A stretch of 64,000 nucleotides of DNA, taken from contig HF996027.1 in NCBI GenBank assembly GCA_000432515.1, forward strand, positions 49,493 to 113,492. Reading direction: 5' to 3'. The notes beneath the pieces are model-generated. The model was not told where the DNA came from. It made no database searches and saw only the letters and a list, made by a program, of their open reading frames with translations. The translations under genes were made by a program, and so were the position numbers. Source of the DNA: Bacteroides sp. CAG:545 (GTDB lineage Bacteria; Bacteroidota; Bacteroidia; Bacteroidales; UBA932). Position 1 is the stretch's first letter; each line of letters starts with the position of its first letter. Positions 53,301 to 61,787 of this stretch are shown here, in pieces.

Positions 53301-53849
53301 GACATCAACGGCGACGGCATAGTGGATTCAAACGACAAGATTGTCACAGGCTACTCCACCCGACCAGAATATGTCTTCGGACTAAACTGCGGCCTCGGTT
53401 ACAAGGGCTTTAACCTCTCGATGCAGTGGACTGGGGCGACGCACGCGAACCGTCTTCTTTCGGCTGCAACCTACCGCATTCCGTTCACGAACGCCGGCGG
53501 ACGAGGACTGCTCAAATACTTCTACGAGGACTGCTGGAGTGAGGATAATCAGAGCGGTACGCTTCCACGCGCGTCTAAGACTTCAGAGTCGTGGAACTCC
53601 GAAGACTCGACGCTTTGGCTCAAGGACGCCTCTTATTTTCGTCTGAAGACGCTCTCGTTGAGTTACACCTTTACCGACACGAGGCCGCTGAGAGCCGTGG
53701 GAATCAAATCCCTTGCACTTTCTCTCTCAGGCTACAACCTGCTGACGCTCACACCGCTGAAGTTTATGGATCCGGAGGCGATGCCGAGCAACACTAGCGA
53801 CTATCCTCTTGTGAAGATTTATAGCTTCGGACTCAACATAACGTTCTGA
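50391..53849 (+). CDS. SusC-type transporter with STN signalling domain
   Basis: A 1152-residue outer-membrane TonB-linked transporter. After the signal peptide come the STN domain at about 35-115 ('ITLTAKDIPLIQMFEKIEMVSDYIF', 'GRQILLHKS'), a carboxypeptidase-regulatory-like domain at about 130-205 ('GKVTDSAGEPVVGAYVMPKG'), and the plug start 'LDEVVVIGYGTQTKATITGAL' with 'IENMSILKDAASTAVFGVRGANGVILI'. The barrel ends in 'GLNITF'. The STN domain is what contacts FecR, so this is the signalling transporter of the locus. SusD follows after 16 bp. Confidence 0.95.
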   Translation: MTKISLMKIPLVVAVLSAVLLPKETRAAAMPETQLPQRITLTAKDIPLIQMFEKIEMVSDYIFVYQEDAASDKTKVSIDVKDADIMDVLGKILPKDVNYRLSGRQILLHKSDAAATLNKPETASQKFQKPFTVKGKVTDSAGEPVVGAYVMPKGTRDGVIADIDGNWSIDVKAPDAVLVFSALSYATQEVAVNGRATINVTMQNEINRLDEVVVIGYGTQTKATITGALSVVDTKKLVEAPVSSISNVLAGAVPGVSTVQTSGQPGKDAASIYIRGTGSLSTELSKPLVLVDGVEREFSQIDPNEIENMSILKDAASTAVFGVRGANGVILITTRRGKEGRMSISISSNTGVQQPISLIEQVGSYEYANFWNQKMHNDGVTDPSRIFSREAIEAYRTGSDPVMYPNVNWTKMMCNDVFIQSKNNVNISGGNKDVNYFVSIGYLYQNGILKQLNELSYNNNYSYNRYNYRANIDVKLTGTTKFKLNIGGYIGQSQEPYSVVESLGNPWVYATVWANPLSGPGFIDGVRTIVPRGFIPTDIELRDSYSCFFGYGYHKDYNATLNVDAEIIQNLDVVTNGLSFSIKGSYDNKFNLVKKRQSWGAEHQVAYYKSYLEDKTKKMTDPDYDKTLVYVQEGSNYPLGYGETYGRGRNWYIEAKLNWKRNFGPADAHKVSAMVLYNQSRNYYPATFTYIPRSYIGYVARATYSYADRYYLDVNLGYNGSENFAPGKTRYGLFPSASVGWVVTGEKFMKNVRFLDYLKIRASYGRVGNDISSTRFLYMPETWTQSGSYSFGVDNANGREAYARSTAGNPGVTWETADKQNYGFDSEFFGTRFSLSFDWFFEHRTGILITPNTVPSVIAKTLPAMNIGIVDNHGYEIALGWKDTLRNGFRYSLNGTVSFAKNKIIYQDEVRSQYDYQNFTGGSTGRHLLYRFERIYQYSDFVSNADGNLVLNPELPQPNFNVRPGDAMYADINGDGIVDSNDKIVTGYSTRPEYVFGLNCGLGYKGFNLSMQWTGATHANRLLSAATYRIPFTNAGGRGLLKYFYEDCWSEDNQSGTLPRASKTSESWNSEDSTLWLKDASYFRLKTLSLSYTFTDTRPLRAVGIKSLALSLSGYNLLTLTPLKFMDPEAMPSNTSDYPLVKIYSFGLNITF

Positions 53850-53865
53850 CGAAAAAAATCACTTA

Positions 53866-55653
53866 ATGATGAGACATATACGATTATATATAATATCAGC
53901 CACGGCGCTTCTTTGCTTAGTATCCTGTTCTGAAATCAAGTTTGGAGACAAGTTCCTCGGCGACAGACCGGAAAGTTCCGGAGCGGATATAGATACGATG
54001 TTCAACTCTGCAGTCAACGCGGAAAAAGTGCTGACCAAGGCATACACCTACCTTCCCTACGGACTTCCGACAGATAATGCGCAGAGTCCGAAGCGCGCAG
54101 GAGACAAACTTGGAGTAAATGTGCTTGAGTCACTTACGGATCTGCACCATTCCTATCGCGCCAATGAGAGTGACGGCCCTAACAATCTCTACTACAATGG
54201 AGCATTGAGTTCGTCAGTTTCATCGCTCTACGCTGGGACCGAAGCCTACAGATTCGGGCAGGAATACGAATACTACGCAATCAGCTACGCATGGACATTC
54301 ATCGAGAATGTCAGCCGCATCCCTGACATGACAGACGGAATGAAGCGTCAGAGGGCGGCAGAGGCCAAGATGATAATCGCGCTCGCATATTCGGAACTTC
54401 TCAGATATGTAGGAGGCGTTCCTCTAATCGACCATTCGGTGGATGTTAATGAAACGTTCAGCTATCCACGAGCGACATTCGCCGAGACTGTAGATTACAT
54501 AGTCAGTCTGCTTGACGACGCTGCTACAGACCTGCCGTGGAAGGCTTCCTACGGAGATGACGGCAGGATGAGCAAAAGCGGGGCAATGGGCCTGAAATGC
54601 CGTGTTCTCCTTTTTGCTGCCAGCCCTACCTTCAACTCAGAAACGCCATGGCATCCAACAGCCGACAAATACACCTGCTATGGCAACTACGACCGCGAGC
54701 GCTGGGGACGAGCTGTCAAGGCCTATGAGGATTTTTTCAAGGAACTGCGAACGAACGGATCAGTAGCCCTTGTCCAGCCGACAGAGTCAACAGACAAGGC
54801 AAGAAGAGTAGCGTTCCGCAGTGCATACTACGACCGGGGCAACAGCGAGATTCTGATTTCTACAAGACGCGGAACATCTGCTGCAACACTTCTAAAGTCA
54901 TTCTTCGCAGAAAGGAACTATTCCGGTCCGACACTGAACTACGTGAATATGTTCCCATGGAAGGACGGAAGCGATTTTCCCGAAAATTTCAACTGGAACG
55001 CGCCGTCAAGGCAGCCGTTCTTCGACGCAGAAGGTAACATCACGCGTGACCCGAGACTCTATGAGACTGTGGCTGTTCCCGGTTCCATCTGGTACGACGG
55101 AACCACTGCTCCACTTCACATCAACCACCCCAAGCACGGCAGCCCTTCCACGGGATTCGGTCAGATGAAATTCATACTTGAGAACAGTGCCGACCGCAAT
55201 GGCTACATCCAGTGGCCATATCTGCGTCTGCCTGAGATAATGCTCGGATATGCCGAGGCTCTGAACGAATACAACGGAATCCCTGGAACTCTCGCGTGTA
55301 GTTATGTCAATCAGGTGCGTCAGCGAGTTGGCCTCTCGGATATCAAGTCCGGTATGAGCAAGGAAGCCTTCCGTGAAACTGTGCTTCGCGAGAGGGCTCT
55401 TGAACTCGGATTCGAGGAGGTTCGCTGGTTCGACCTCGTCCGATGGGGACGCGAACAGGACTTCAGGAAAAAGTTATACGGACTTGAATCAAAGGGCGAC
55501 CGTCAGACCAATCCCAAGTCGTTCACTTTCAGTATGATTGAACTCAACACAAGGGCATGGGGGAACAACTGGGACACGAAGTGGTATCTCAGCCCTGTTC
55601 CAAAGACCGAGATTGACATGGGCTATGGAATGACCCAGAATCCTGGCTGGTAG
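53866..55653 (+). CDS. SusD-family lipoprotein, first of two
   Basis: A 595-residue surface lipoprotein with signal and lipobox 'SATALLCLVSCSEIKFGD'. SusD hallmarks: 'MFNSAVNAEKVLTKAYTYLPYG' near the start, TPR-type 'YAWTFIENVSRIPD' and 'AAEAKMIIALAYSELLRYVGGVPLID', then the C-terminal 'YLRLPEIMLGYAEALNEYNG' and 'VLRERALELGFEEVRWFDLVRWG'. It partners the STN-type SusC just upstream. The ligand is unknown; the locus enzymes suggest an arabinose- or beta-glycan-containing polymer. Confidence 0.94.
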   Translation: MMRHIRLYIISATALLCLVSCSEIKFGDKFLGDRPESSGADIDTMFNSAVNAEKVLTKAYTYLPYGLPTDNAQSPKRAGDKLGVNVLESLTDLHHSYRANESDGPNNLYYNGALSSSVSSLYAGTEAYRFGQEYEYYAISYAWTFIENVSRIPDMTDGMKRQRAAEAKMIIALAYSELLRYVGGVPLIDHSVDVNETFSYPRATFAETVDYIVSLLDDAATDLPWKASYGDDGRMSKSGAMGLKCRVLLFAASPTFNSETPWHPTADKYTCYGNYDRERWGRAVKAYEDFFKELRTNGSVALVQPTESTDKARRVAFRSAYYDRGNSEILISTRRGTSAATLLKSFFAERNYSGPTLNYVNMFPWKDGSDFPENFNWNAPSRQPFFDAEGNITRDPRLYETVAVPGSIWYDGTTAPLHINHPKHGSPSTGFGQMKFILENSADRNGYIQWPYLRLPEIMLGYAEALNEYNGIPGTLACSYVNQVRQRVGLSDIKSGMSKEAFRETVLRERALELGFEEVRWFDLVRWGREQDFRKKLYGLESKGDRQTNPKSFTFSMIELNTRAWGNNWDTKWYLSPVPKTEIDMGYGMTQNPGW

Positions 55654-55681
55654 TCTTGATAAAAAATCTGATAACCGAAAT

Positions 55682-58429
55682 ATGTTTATGAAATACAAAA
55701 ATATGATACCGGTGCTTGCGTCTGTCATGCTATTCTCCACTGAGTCTTCTGCCCAGATGGCTGTGACGGAAAAGGTAGAGGCGGAAAAGGCTGAGGCGGA
55801 GACCATGCGGATGGCGCGAGTGGGAAGGGAGACGCTGGAGGACAATCCGTACATCGATGTCAGACGCGCCATGTTCGGAAAGATTGCCGGACTGAATGTC
55901 TATGCCGGCAACGGCGACTCGACAACAGACAACTGCACGCTGAGCATTCACGGAAAGAAACCACTCGTACTCGTTGATGGCTTTCCGAGAGACCTCAGTC
56001 TGCTGACATCTTACGAAATAGAAAGCGTTGAAATACTCACCGACGCAGCTGCAGCCGCACTCTACGGGGTACGCGGAGCGAACGGAATTGTTCTCGTCAC
56101 CACAAGAAGAGCAAAGGAAGGCCGGCTCAAGGTCGGGGCGAACTACCAGTACGGTCTCAGGACTCAGTGGCGCTCCCCGGAATTTGCCGAAGCAGGACTT
56201 TACGCAGAAACTCTCAATGCAACGCTTGGAAACGATGGACTCGCGCCGCGCTACAACGCCAGAGAAATCGAGGCGTTCAAGTCAGGAAAATACCCATATG
56301 CCTACCCGAATGTGGATTGGTGGAATGAGGTCTATAACAACATAGCCCACAACAATCGTCTTAACCTCACTTTCGAGGGCGGCAGCGGAAAGTTCCGTCA
56401 CTTCACTGTGGTTGACTATATGTACGATCGCGGATTCTTCAAGTCTCAGAACTCCGACAGCCGCTACAGCGCGGTTCCTTCCGACACTCGGCTAAGCGCA
56501 AGGACGAATATCGACGTGCAGCTCACCCGCACGACCAAAATGAAGCTCGGCCTGCTTGCCCGTTTCAACGAACAGAACAGAGCGAACTACGGCAGCATAT
56601 TCAGTGCTCTCTACAACACCCCGGCAGCAGCCTTCCCAATCACTGCATCCAACGGAATGTACGGAGGCTCCGAACTTTACGGAGCAAACAACCCTGTCGC
56701 TCTGCTAAAGGGGACAGGCAACACCAAGACCATCGGTGGCGCAGTGAATGCAGATCTTTCGGTAATCCAGCACCTTGACGAGTTCACAGAAGGACTGCGT
56801 GCCGAGGCCTCGATTTCATTCGACGACTATGGAACGATGGCGGAAAGTGCCACCAAAACCTATATGTACCGTGTGCTCAACTCCACAATAGCTGACGACG
56901 GGACATTGGTCACGTCACAGAAAGACTATGGAACAAACTCCAAAGTTCTCTCCCACGGTTCATGGTTTAACTCTATCTATCTCGACTTCGACTTCAACGC
57001 GAAAGCGGTCTATGACAGGACTTTCAATAGCCATCATGTAGGAGCAACGGTAATTTTCGACATTCAGTCACACACCGCATCGGGACAGAACAACTCAAAC
57101 AGACGAATATCGGCCGGAATGATAGGCTCATACTCTTATGACAGACGTTACAGCGCCGACCTTGTTCTCAACTGGGCAGGCTCGGCTTATCTCGTGAAAG
57201 GAAACAGGATGATGTTCTATCCAGCTGTGAACATAGCTTGGACGGTTTCTCAGGAGGGTTTCCTCAAGGGTCTAGAGGGCATTGACCTGCTCAGGATTTC
57301 GGCTTCGACCGGACTTTCAGGCTGGGACGGCTCGCTCGTCCACGAACTCCAGTATCAATCGTTCAATTCCACCGGAGCGGGCAGTTACTATTTCACTGAC
57401 GGAGGGCTCTCCTATGGCATCGCAGAGGGCAGCCTGCCTGTGGAGCGAATAGTCCCAGAAAAGTCAATGAAGGCAAGCGGAACAATCGAACTCAAGGCCC
57501 TCGGAAATAGACTGGCATTCTATGGAACAGGGTTCTACGAACGCAGGAGCGATATTCTCATAAACGCCTCATCGACTGTCTCCGGCATTCTCGGAGTAAA
57601 CGCGGGCAAACAGTGTGCAGGTGCTGATGATTGGGCTGGAGCGGATCTGTCGCTCTCATGGAACGAACGCCGAGGAAACTTCAGCTATGGAATCTATGCA
57701 AACGCCTCCTGTCTCACAAGCAAGGTCATCAAGGACGATCAGGACTGGCAGCGCTATGACTACCTCTACCATAAGGGTAACCGTGTAGGGCAGTGCTATG
57801 GGCTTGAGTCCGACGGATTCTTCTTCAGCGAGAGCGACATACGGAACACAGTCACCCACACGTTCACGACCGTGAAGCCGGGAGACATCAAATATGTAGA
57901 TCAGAACGATGATTTCCAGATTACGGACGAGGACATTGTCCCAATAGGCTACTCGACCATTCCAGAATGGTACTACGGATTCGGGCTTTCCTTCGGATGG
58001 AAGGGACTCAAGGTCTCAGCGGCATTCCAGGGTATAGGACACGTGACCGTGAATATGCTGAATTCACCTCTCTACAAGCCGCTCATCAGCAACGGCAACC
58101 TGTCCAGGTCGTTCCTCTCAAAGGAAACCCCGTGGACTCTCGAAAATTCAGAGAACGCAACAGTCCCGCGCCTTACAACTGTCTCTAACGCAAATAACTA
58201 TCGCAACAATAGCGTATGGTACCGCGACGGCTCGTTCCTCAAGTTGCGCGACGTGACGCTTTCTTACACCTTTCCTAAGAGCATGCTCAAGATTATGACT
58301 ATGGAACTCTACCTAAAGGGAACGGACGTATTCAGCATCGACTCGCTCGAAATTGTGGATCCCGAACGGATAGGTTCCGGTTATCCGACATCTCGCGCTT
58401 GGTGGGCAGGACTGCGCTTTAACTTTTAA
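55682..58429 (+). CDS. Short SusC-type transporter lacking the N-terminal regulatory domain
   Basis: A 915-residue TonB-dependent barrel with a signal peptide ('MIPVLASVMLFSTESSAQ'). Unlike usual SusC proteins, neither an STN domain nor a carboxypeptidase-regulatory-like domain is present: about 25 residues rich in Glu/Ala ('VTEKVEAEKAEAETMRMARVG') lead straight into the plug ('DVRRAMFGKIAGLNVYAGNGDS', 'LVLVDGFPRDLSLLTSYEIESVEILTDAAAAALYGVRGANGIVLVTT'). The usual 'DEVVVxGYGTQ' TonB-box region is not seen. The barrel is complete and ends in 'GLRFNF'. It lies 28 bp after the first SusD and 12 bp before the second. Confidence 0.88.
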   Translation: MFMKYKNMIPVLASVMLFSTESSAQMAVTEKVEAEKAEAETMRMARVGRETLEDNPYIDVRRAMFGKIAGLNVYAGNGDSTTDNCTLSIHGKKPLVLVDGFPRDLSLLTSYEIESVEILTDAAAAALYGVRGANGIVLVTTRRAKEGRLKVGANYQYGLRTQWRSPEFAEAGLYAETLNATLGNDGLAPRYNAREIEAFKSGKYPYAYPNVDWWNEVYNNIAHNNRLNLTFEGGSGKFRHFTVVDYMYDRGFFKSQNSDSRYSAVPSDTRLSARTNIDVQLTRTTKMKLGLLARFNEQNRANYGSIFSALYNTPAAAFPITASNGMYGGSELYGANNPVALLKGTGNTKTIGGAVNADLSVIQHLDEFTEGLRAEASISFDDYGTMAESATKTYMYRVLNSTIADDGTLVTSQKDYGTNSKVLSHGSWFNSIYLDFDFNAKAVYDRTFNSHHVGATVIFDIQSHTASGQNNSNRRISAGMIGSYSYDRRYSADLVLNWAGSAYLVKGNRMMFYPAVNIAWTVSQEGFLKGLEGIDLLRISASTGLSGWDGSLVHELQYQSFNSTGAGSYYFTDGGLSYGIAEGSLPVERIVPEKSMKASGTIELKALGNRLAFYGTGFYERRSDILINASSTVSGILGVNAGKQCAGADDWAGADLSLSWNERRGNFSYGIYANASCLTSKVIKDDQDWQRYDYLYHKGNRVGQCYGLESDGFFFSESDIRNTVTHTFTTVKPGDIKYVDQNDDFQITDEDIVPIGYSTIPEWYYGFGLSFGWKGLKVSAAFQGIGHVTVNMLNSPLYKPLISNGNLSRSFLSKETPWTLENSENATVPRLTTVSNANNYRNNSVWYRDGSFLKLRDVTLSYTFPKSMLKIMTMELYLKGTDVFSIDSLEIVDPERIGSGYPTSRAWWAGLRFNF

Positions 58430-58441
58430 TCTCACAAGACA

Positions 58442-60124
58442 ATGAAAATAATTCGGACAATATCCATAATCCTCGTGCTTTCGGCAACATTCTCCTGCTC
58501 GTATCTCGACTTCGATGAGACAAACGGACTTCAGGGGAAGGCGGATGTATATAAGTATTTCGACAAGACAAAACAGGTTTTGACGAACGTATATTCCTAC
58601 ATCCCGCAGGATTTTGGAGCACTCGACGGCGCAATGAGAGACTGCGCCACGGACGACGCGCTCTGGGGCAATCCTGTCGCTCCGGTGCAGAGATTCACTA
58701 ACGGAAGTTGGTCGGCGATAAATACATACGACACAGGATGGGGATTCTACAACGGAATACGCGCCGCAAATGAGTTCATCGCGTCTGTGGCAAAGGTCGA
58801 TTTCTCACGCTATCAGACCGACCCGAACTACGAGAACTGGATGGAACAACTGAAATATTTCAGCCACGAAGCAAGGGCTCTGAGAGCGTTCTACATTTTC
58901 GAGCTTGCCAAGAGATACGGGGACATTGTCATGCCTACACGCGTTCTCACCACCGAAGAGGCAAACAGTATCGGCAAGACCACATTTGAAGACGCGGTAG
59001 GCTTCATAGTCAGCGAATGCGAAGAGTGCGCATCAGTCCTTCCCGCATCCTACGAAGACCAGCCATACAAAGAGTTGGGACGTGTCACCAAAGGCTTTGC
59101 TATGGCACTGAAAACCAAGGCACTGCTCTATGCGGCAAGTCCGCTCCATAATCCGAAGGATAATAAGGAACTATGGAAGAAGGCTGCAAAGGCGGCTCTT
59201 GAACTGATTGATACTGGGCTCTACTCACTTGAAACCGGCGACAAATGCAACAACCTCAGCTCGCGCGAGAACATCTTTGTCCGGATGAACGGCAATAGTT
59301 CGTCCTTCGAGGCCAACTGCTTTCCACTGAGGTTCTTGTATGGTTCACGCGGCTCCGTCCAGAACTGCATGTATCCGACCGAGAACCTAGCCTCAGCATT
59401 CAGAACAGTGAATGGCTTTGCGGTAACACTCACTCGTAGCGGCTATACAAGCGACGACCCTAAGTTCAATCCCAAGAAGCCCTATTCCAACCGTGACCCG
59501 AGAATGGCGAGGACGCTCGTCTGCGACGGCTCCGTGTTCAAGAACTCGGCTATCGAGACTTTCGAAGGCGGTCAAGACGCGGGCGAAGTTCTCCAGGGAT
59601 ATACTCCGACGGGATACTACCTACGGAAATATGTCATTGAAAACACGAGCTTCGACCCCAATGCGAAGGCTACCTACCGCCATCACTGGGTGGTGTTCCG
59701 CTATGCTGAAACGCTTCTGAGCTATGCCGAGGCGATGGCAGGAGCATTCGGAAATCCTGATTACAGCGACGACGAGTTTACACGTTCAGCAGCTTGGGCA
59801 CTAAACCGTGTCCGTAAGAACGCTGGCTTACCTGATTGTACGGAGAAACTTGAGACCCGTTTCCTTGACGAGGTCCGCAACGAATGGAGAGTGGAGTTCG
59901 CGTTCGAGGACCACAGGTTTTGGGACGTGAGGCGATGGATGCTCGGGCCTGACACGCAGGTTGACATCTATGGCGTGAGCATCGTGAAGTCCGGAAACGA
60001 CAATACTTATTCAATGAAGGACTGCGGCACGAGGAAATGGAACAACAGGATGAATCTTTATCCCATTCCGCAGTCGGAATTGGCGAAGAACAGTCATTTG
60101 GAACCTCAGAATAAAGGATGGTGA
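58442..60124 (+). CDS. SusD-family lipoprotein, second of two
   Basis: A 560-residue lipoprotein with signal and lipobox 'LVLSATFSCSYLDFDE'. SusD features: 'YKYFDKTKQVLTNVYSYIPQDFG', 'WGFYNGIRAANEFI', 'HEARALRAFYIFELAKRYGDIVMP' and the C-terminal 'VFRYAETLLSYAEAMAGAFG', 'VRNEWRVEFAFEDHRFWDVRRWM'. It is the partner of the short SusC. A 75-bp gap separates it from the first BACON lipoprotein. Confidence 0.94.
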   Translation: MKIIRTISIILVLSATFSCSYLDFDETNGLQGKADVYKYFDKTKQVLTNVYSYIPQDFGALDGAMRDCATDDALWGNPVAPVQRFTNGSWSAINTYDTGWGFYNGIRAANEFIASVAKVDFSRYQTDPNYENWMEQLKYFSHEARALRAFYIFELAKRYGDIVMPTRVLTTEEANSIGKTTFEDAVGFIVSECEECASVLPASYEDQPYKELGRVTKGFAMALKTKALLYAASPLHNPKDNKELWKKAAKAALELIDTGLYSLETGDKCNNLSSRENIFVRMNGNSSSFEANCFPLRFLYGSRGSVQNCMYPTENLASAFRTVNGFAVTLTRSGYTSDDPKFNPKKPYSNRDPRMARTLVCDGSVFKNSAIETFEGGQDAGEVLQGYTPTGYYLRKYVIENTSFDPNAKATYRHHWVVFRYAETLLSYAEAMAGAFGNPDYSDDEFTRSAAWALNRVRKNAGLPDCTEKLETRFLDEVRNEWRVEFAFEDHRFWDVRRWMLGPDTQVDIYGVSIVKSGNDNTYSMKDCGTRKWNNRMNLYPIPQSELAKNSHLEPQNKGW

Positions 60125-60199
60125 TTTGAGCGTCTGACTTCTAAATACGCCTCAAAGCCTTAAGATATAAATAATTAATAACCATAAAATATTATGATC

Positions 60200-61735
60200 A
60201 TGAAAAGAACATTTATGATTTCAGCAATTGCTGTTGCTGCAGCGCTTTTTACTGTCTCGTGCCAGAAGGAACAGGAGCATAAACCGACAAAGAAACTTGA
60301 ATGTACAGCGCAGGAAAGCTACACCGTGGCGGCAACGGCGGCAAAGTCTGTTTCGTTCGACATCGCGGCAAACACGCCGTGGACAATCACGAGCAGCGAG
60401 AATTGGTGTAAGGTCACTCCGTCAAGCAGCAAGGAAAGCTCGCTCGCGGAGACAATCATCGTGAAATTCGAGGACAACACTGGCTCGGCATCGCGTGAAG
60501 CCACACTCACAATCGAGGGTGAAGGCATCGAAAAGCCGACCCTTGTAAAATTCATCCAAGGTGTGCCTGGCAAAATTACCATCACTCCTTTCACCGAGAA
60601 GTTCGCGAAGGAAGGCGGCAAGCAGACATTCACTGTCCTCTCCAACAAACCGTGGGCTGTGACCGCATCACCTTCCGATTGGCTCACTTTTAAGCCGGCT
60701 TCAGGCGAGGCTTCAGAGCAGCCTGTAACCGTGACGGCAACTGCAAAATACACAGACGGCAAGGGTCATACTGCCACAATTACAGTCGCGAGCGAGGATG
60801 CAGTACAGAGCTTTGAGGCTTCAATCGAGGGTCTTGTGTTCGAGGTTGAAGAACTTGAAGAAGGCGAGAAAGTCTTTGATTACAAGGGCGGTGCGAAAGA
60901 AATAAAGGTCAATGCGAACATTGACTGGAATGTGTCCGTTTCCGACGAATATTTCACCGCAAGCAAGACAGAAGGGGGCATCAAGGTGGAGGCTCCTATG
61001 TCAAGATGGTTTGGAAAGAAGACTTTCACCGTGACTGTTACCCCTGTAACAACAATCGAGGGCGTGGAACCTGTGACAATTGATATGGCGATAGCACCGG
61101 CTTCATACATTGACAACAGTGACAAGTCCGCATATAAAATCAACGAGGACGGTTCAGTTACCCTGACAATCGCGGAAAAGAATGAAGACCCAAAGAAGAA
61201 CCAGGCCTTCATGAAGACATTCGACGAGTACAAGTACGGAAACTTCGTCTGGGAGTTCTGCGACGTCAAGCTCACGGAAGGATACTTCTGCGTCAATAAC
61301 TGGAATGGTCCGTTCTACCTTATGCTCAAGTACGGCTACAACATGGCTCTGCTTGCATGCGGCGGCGAAACGAAAGACGCCAACGGGCATAAGGTCGGCT
61401 TCGGATTCGACGGAGGTTGGGACAACACTTGGAACGACACCAAGAAATTCACTGAAGGCACATTCCCTACCGACTACTCTCAGCTCAAGTCAATCAGGCT
61501 TCTCATCAAGCCTACACAGAGAACGGGTACAAACCAAAACCTCACACTCTCAAGAAAGGTCTGGATCAACGATGTGCTCGTTCTTGACAACAGCGTAAAT
61601 GTCGGTGATATTTGGGCGGCAAATGCCGAGTCCTGCGGCTTTTTCTACTGTCCTGGAATTCAGGACGCCGTCGGTTCTCTCACCATCAAGTCATTTGAAA
61701 TCGACACAGACTACACAAAATACGAGAATGACTGA
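60200..61735 (+). CDS. BACON-domain surface lipoprotein
   Basis: A 511-residue lipoprotein (ISAIAVAAALFTVSCQKE). Three BACON-type beta-sandwich modules follow: about 35-120 ('VSFDIAANTPWTITSSENWCKVTPSS'), 123-210 ('GKQTFTVLSNKPWAVTASPSDWLTFKPASG') and 225-300 ('AKEIKVNANIDWNVSVSDEYF'). The last 200 residues are different and rich in aromatics ('YGNFVWEFCDVKLTEGYFCVNNWNG', 'GFDGGWDNTWND'), resembling a jelly-roll carbohydrate-binding domain. It probably binds glycan and extends from the surface, the place of SusE-type proteins. Met at 60200 is preferred over the Met two codons earlier. Confidence 0.82.
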   Translation: MKRTFMISAIAVAAALFTVSCQKEQEHKPTKKLECTAQESYTVAATAAKSVSFDIAANTPWTITSSENWCKVTPSSSKESSLAETIIVKFEDNTGSASREATLTIEGEGIEKPTLVKFIQGVPGKITITPFTEKFAKEGGKQTFTVLSNKPWAVTASPSDWLTFKPASGEASEQPVTVTATAKYTDGKGHTATITVASEDAVQSFEASIEGLVFEVEELEEGEKVFDYKGGAKEIKVNANIDWNVSVSDEYFTASKTEGGIKVEAPMSRWFGKKTFTVTVTPVTTIEGVEPVTIDMAIAPASYIDNSDKSAYKINEDGSVTLTIAEKNEDPKKNQAFMKTFDEYKYGNFVWEFCDVKLTEGYFCVNNWNGPFYLMLKYGYNMALLACGGETKDANGHKVGFGFDGGWDNTWNDTKKFTEGTFPTDYSQLKSIRLLIKPTQRTGTNQNLTLSRKVWINDVLVLDNSVNVGDIWAANAESCGFFYCPGIQDAVGSLTIKSFEIDTDYTKYEND

Positions 61736-61787
61736 TTTTGTGAACGAAGTTTCAAATAATCAGAAATTCTTCAATTAACTGATATTG

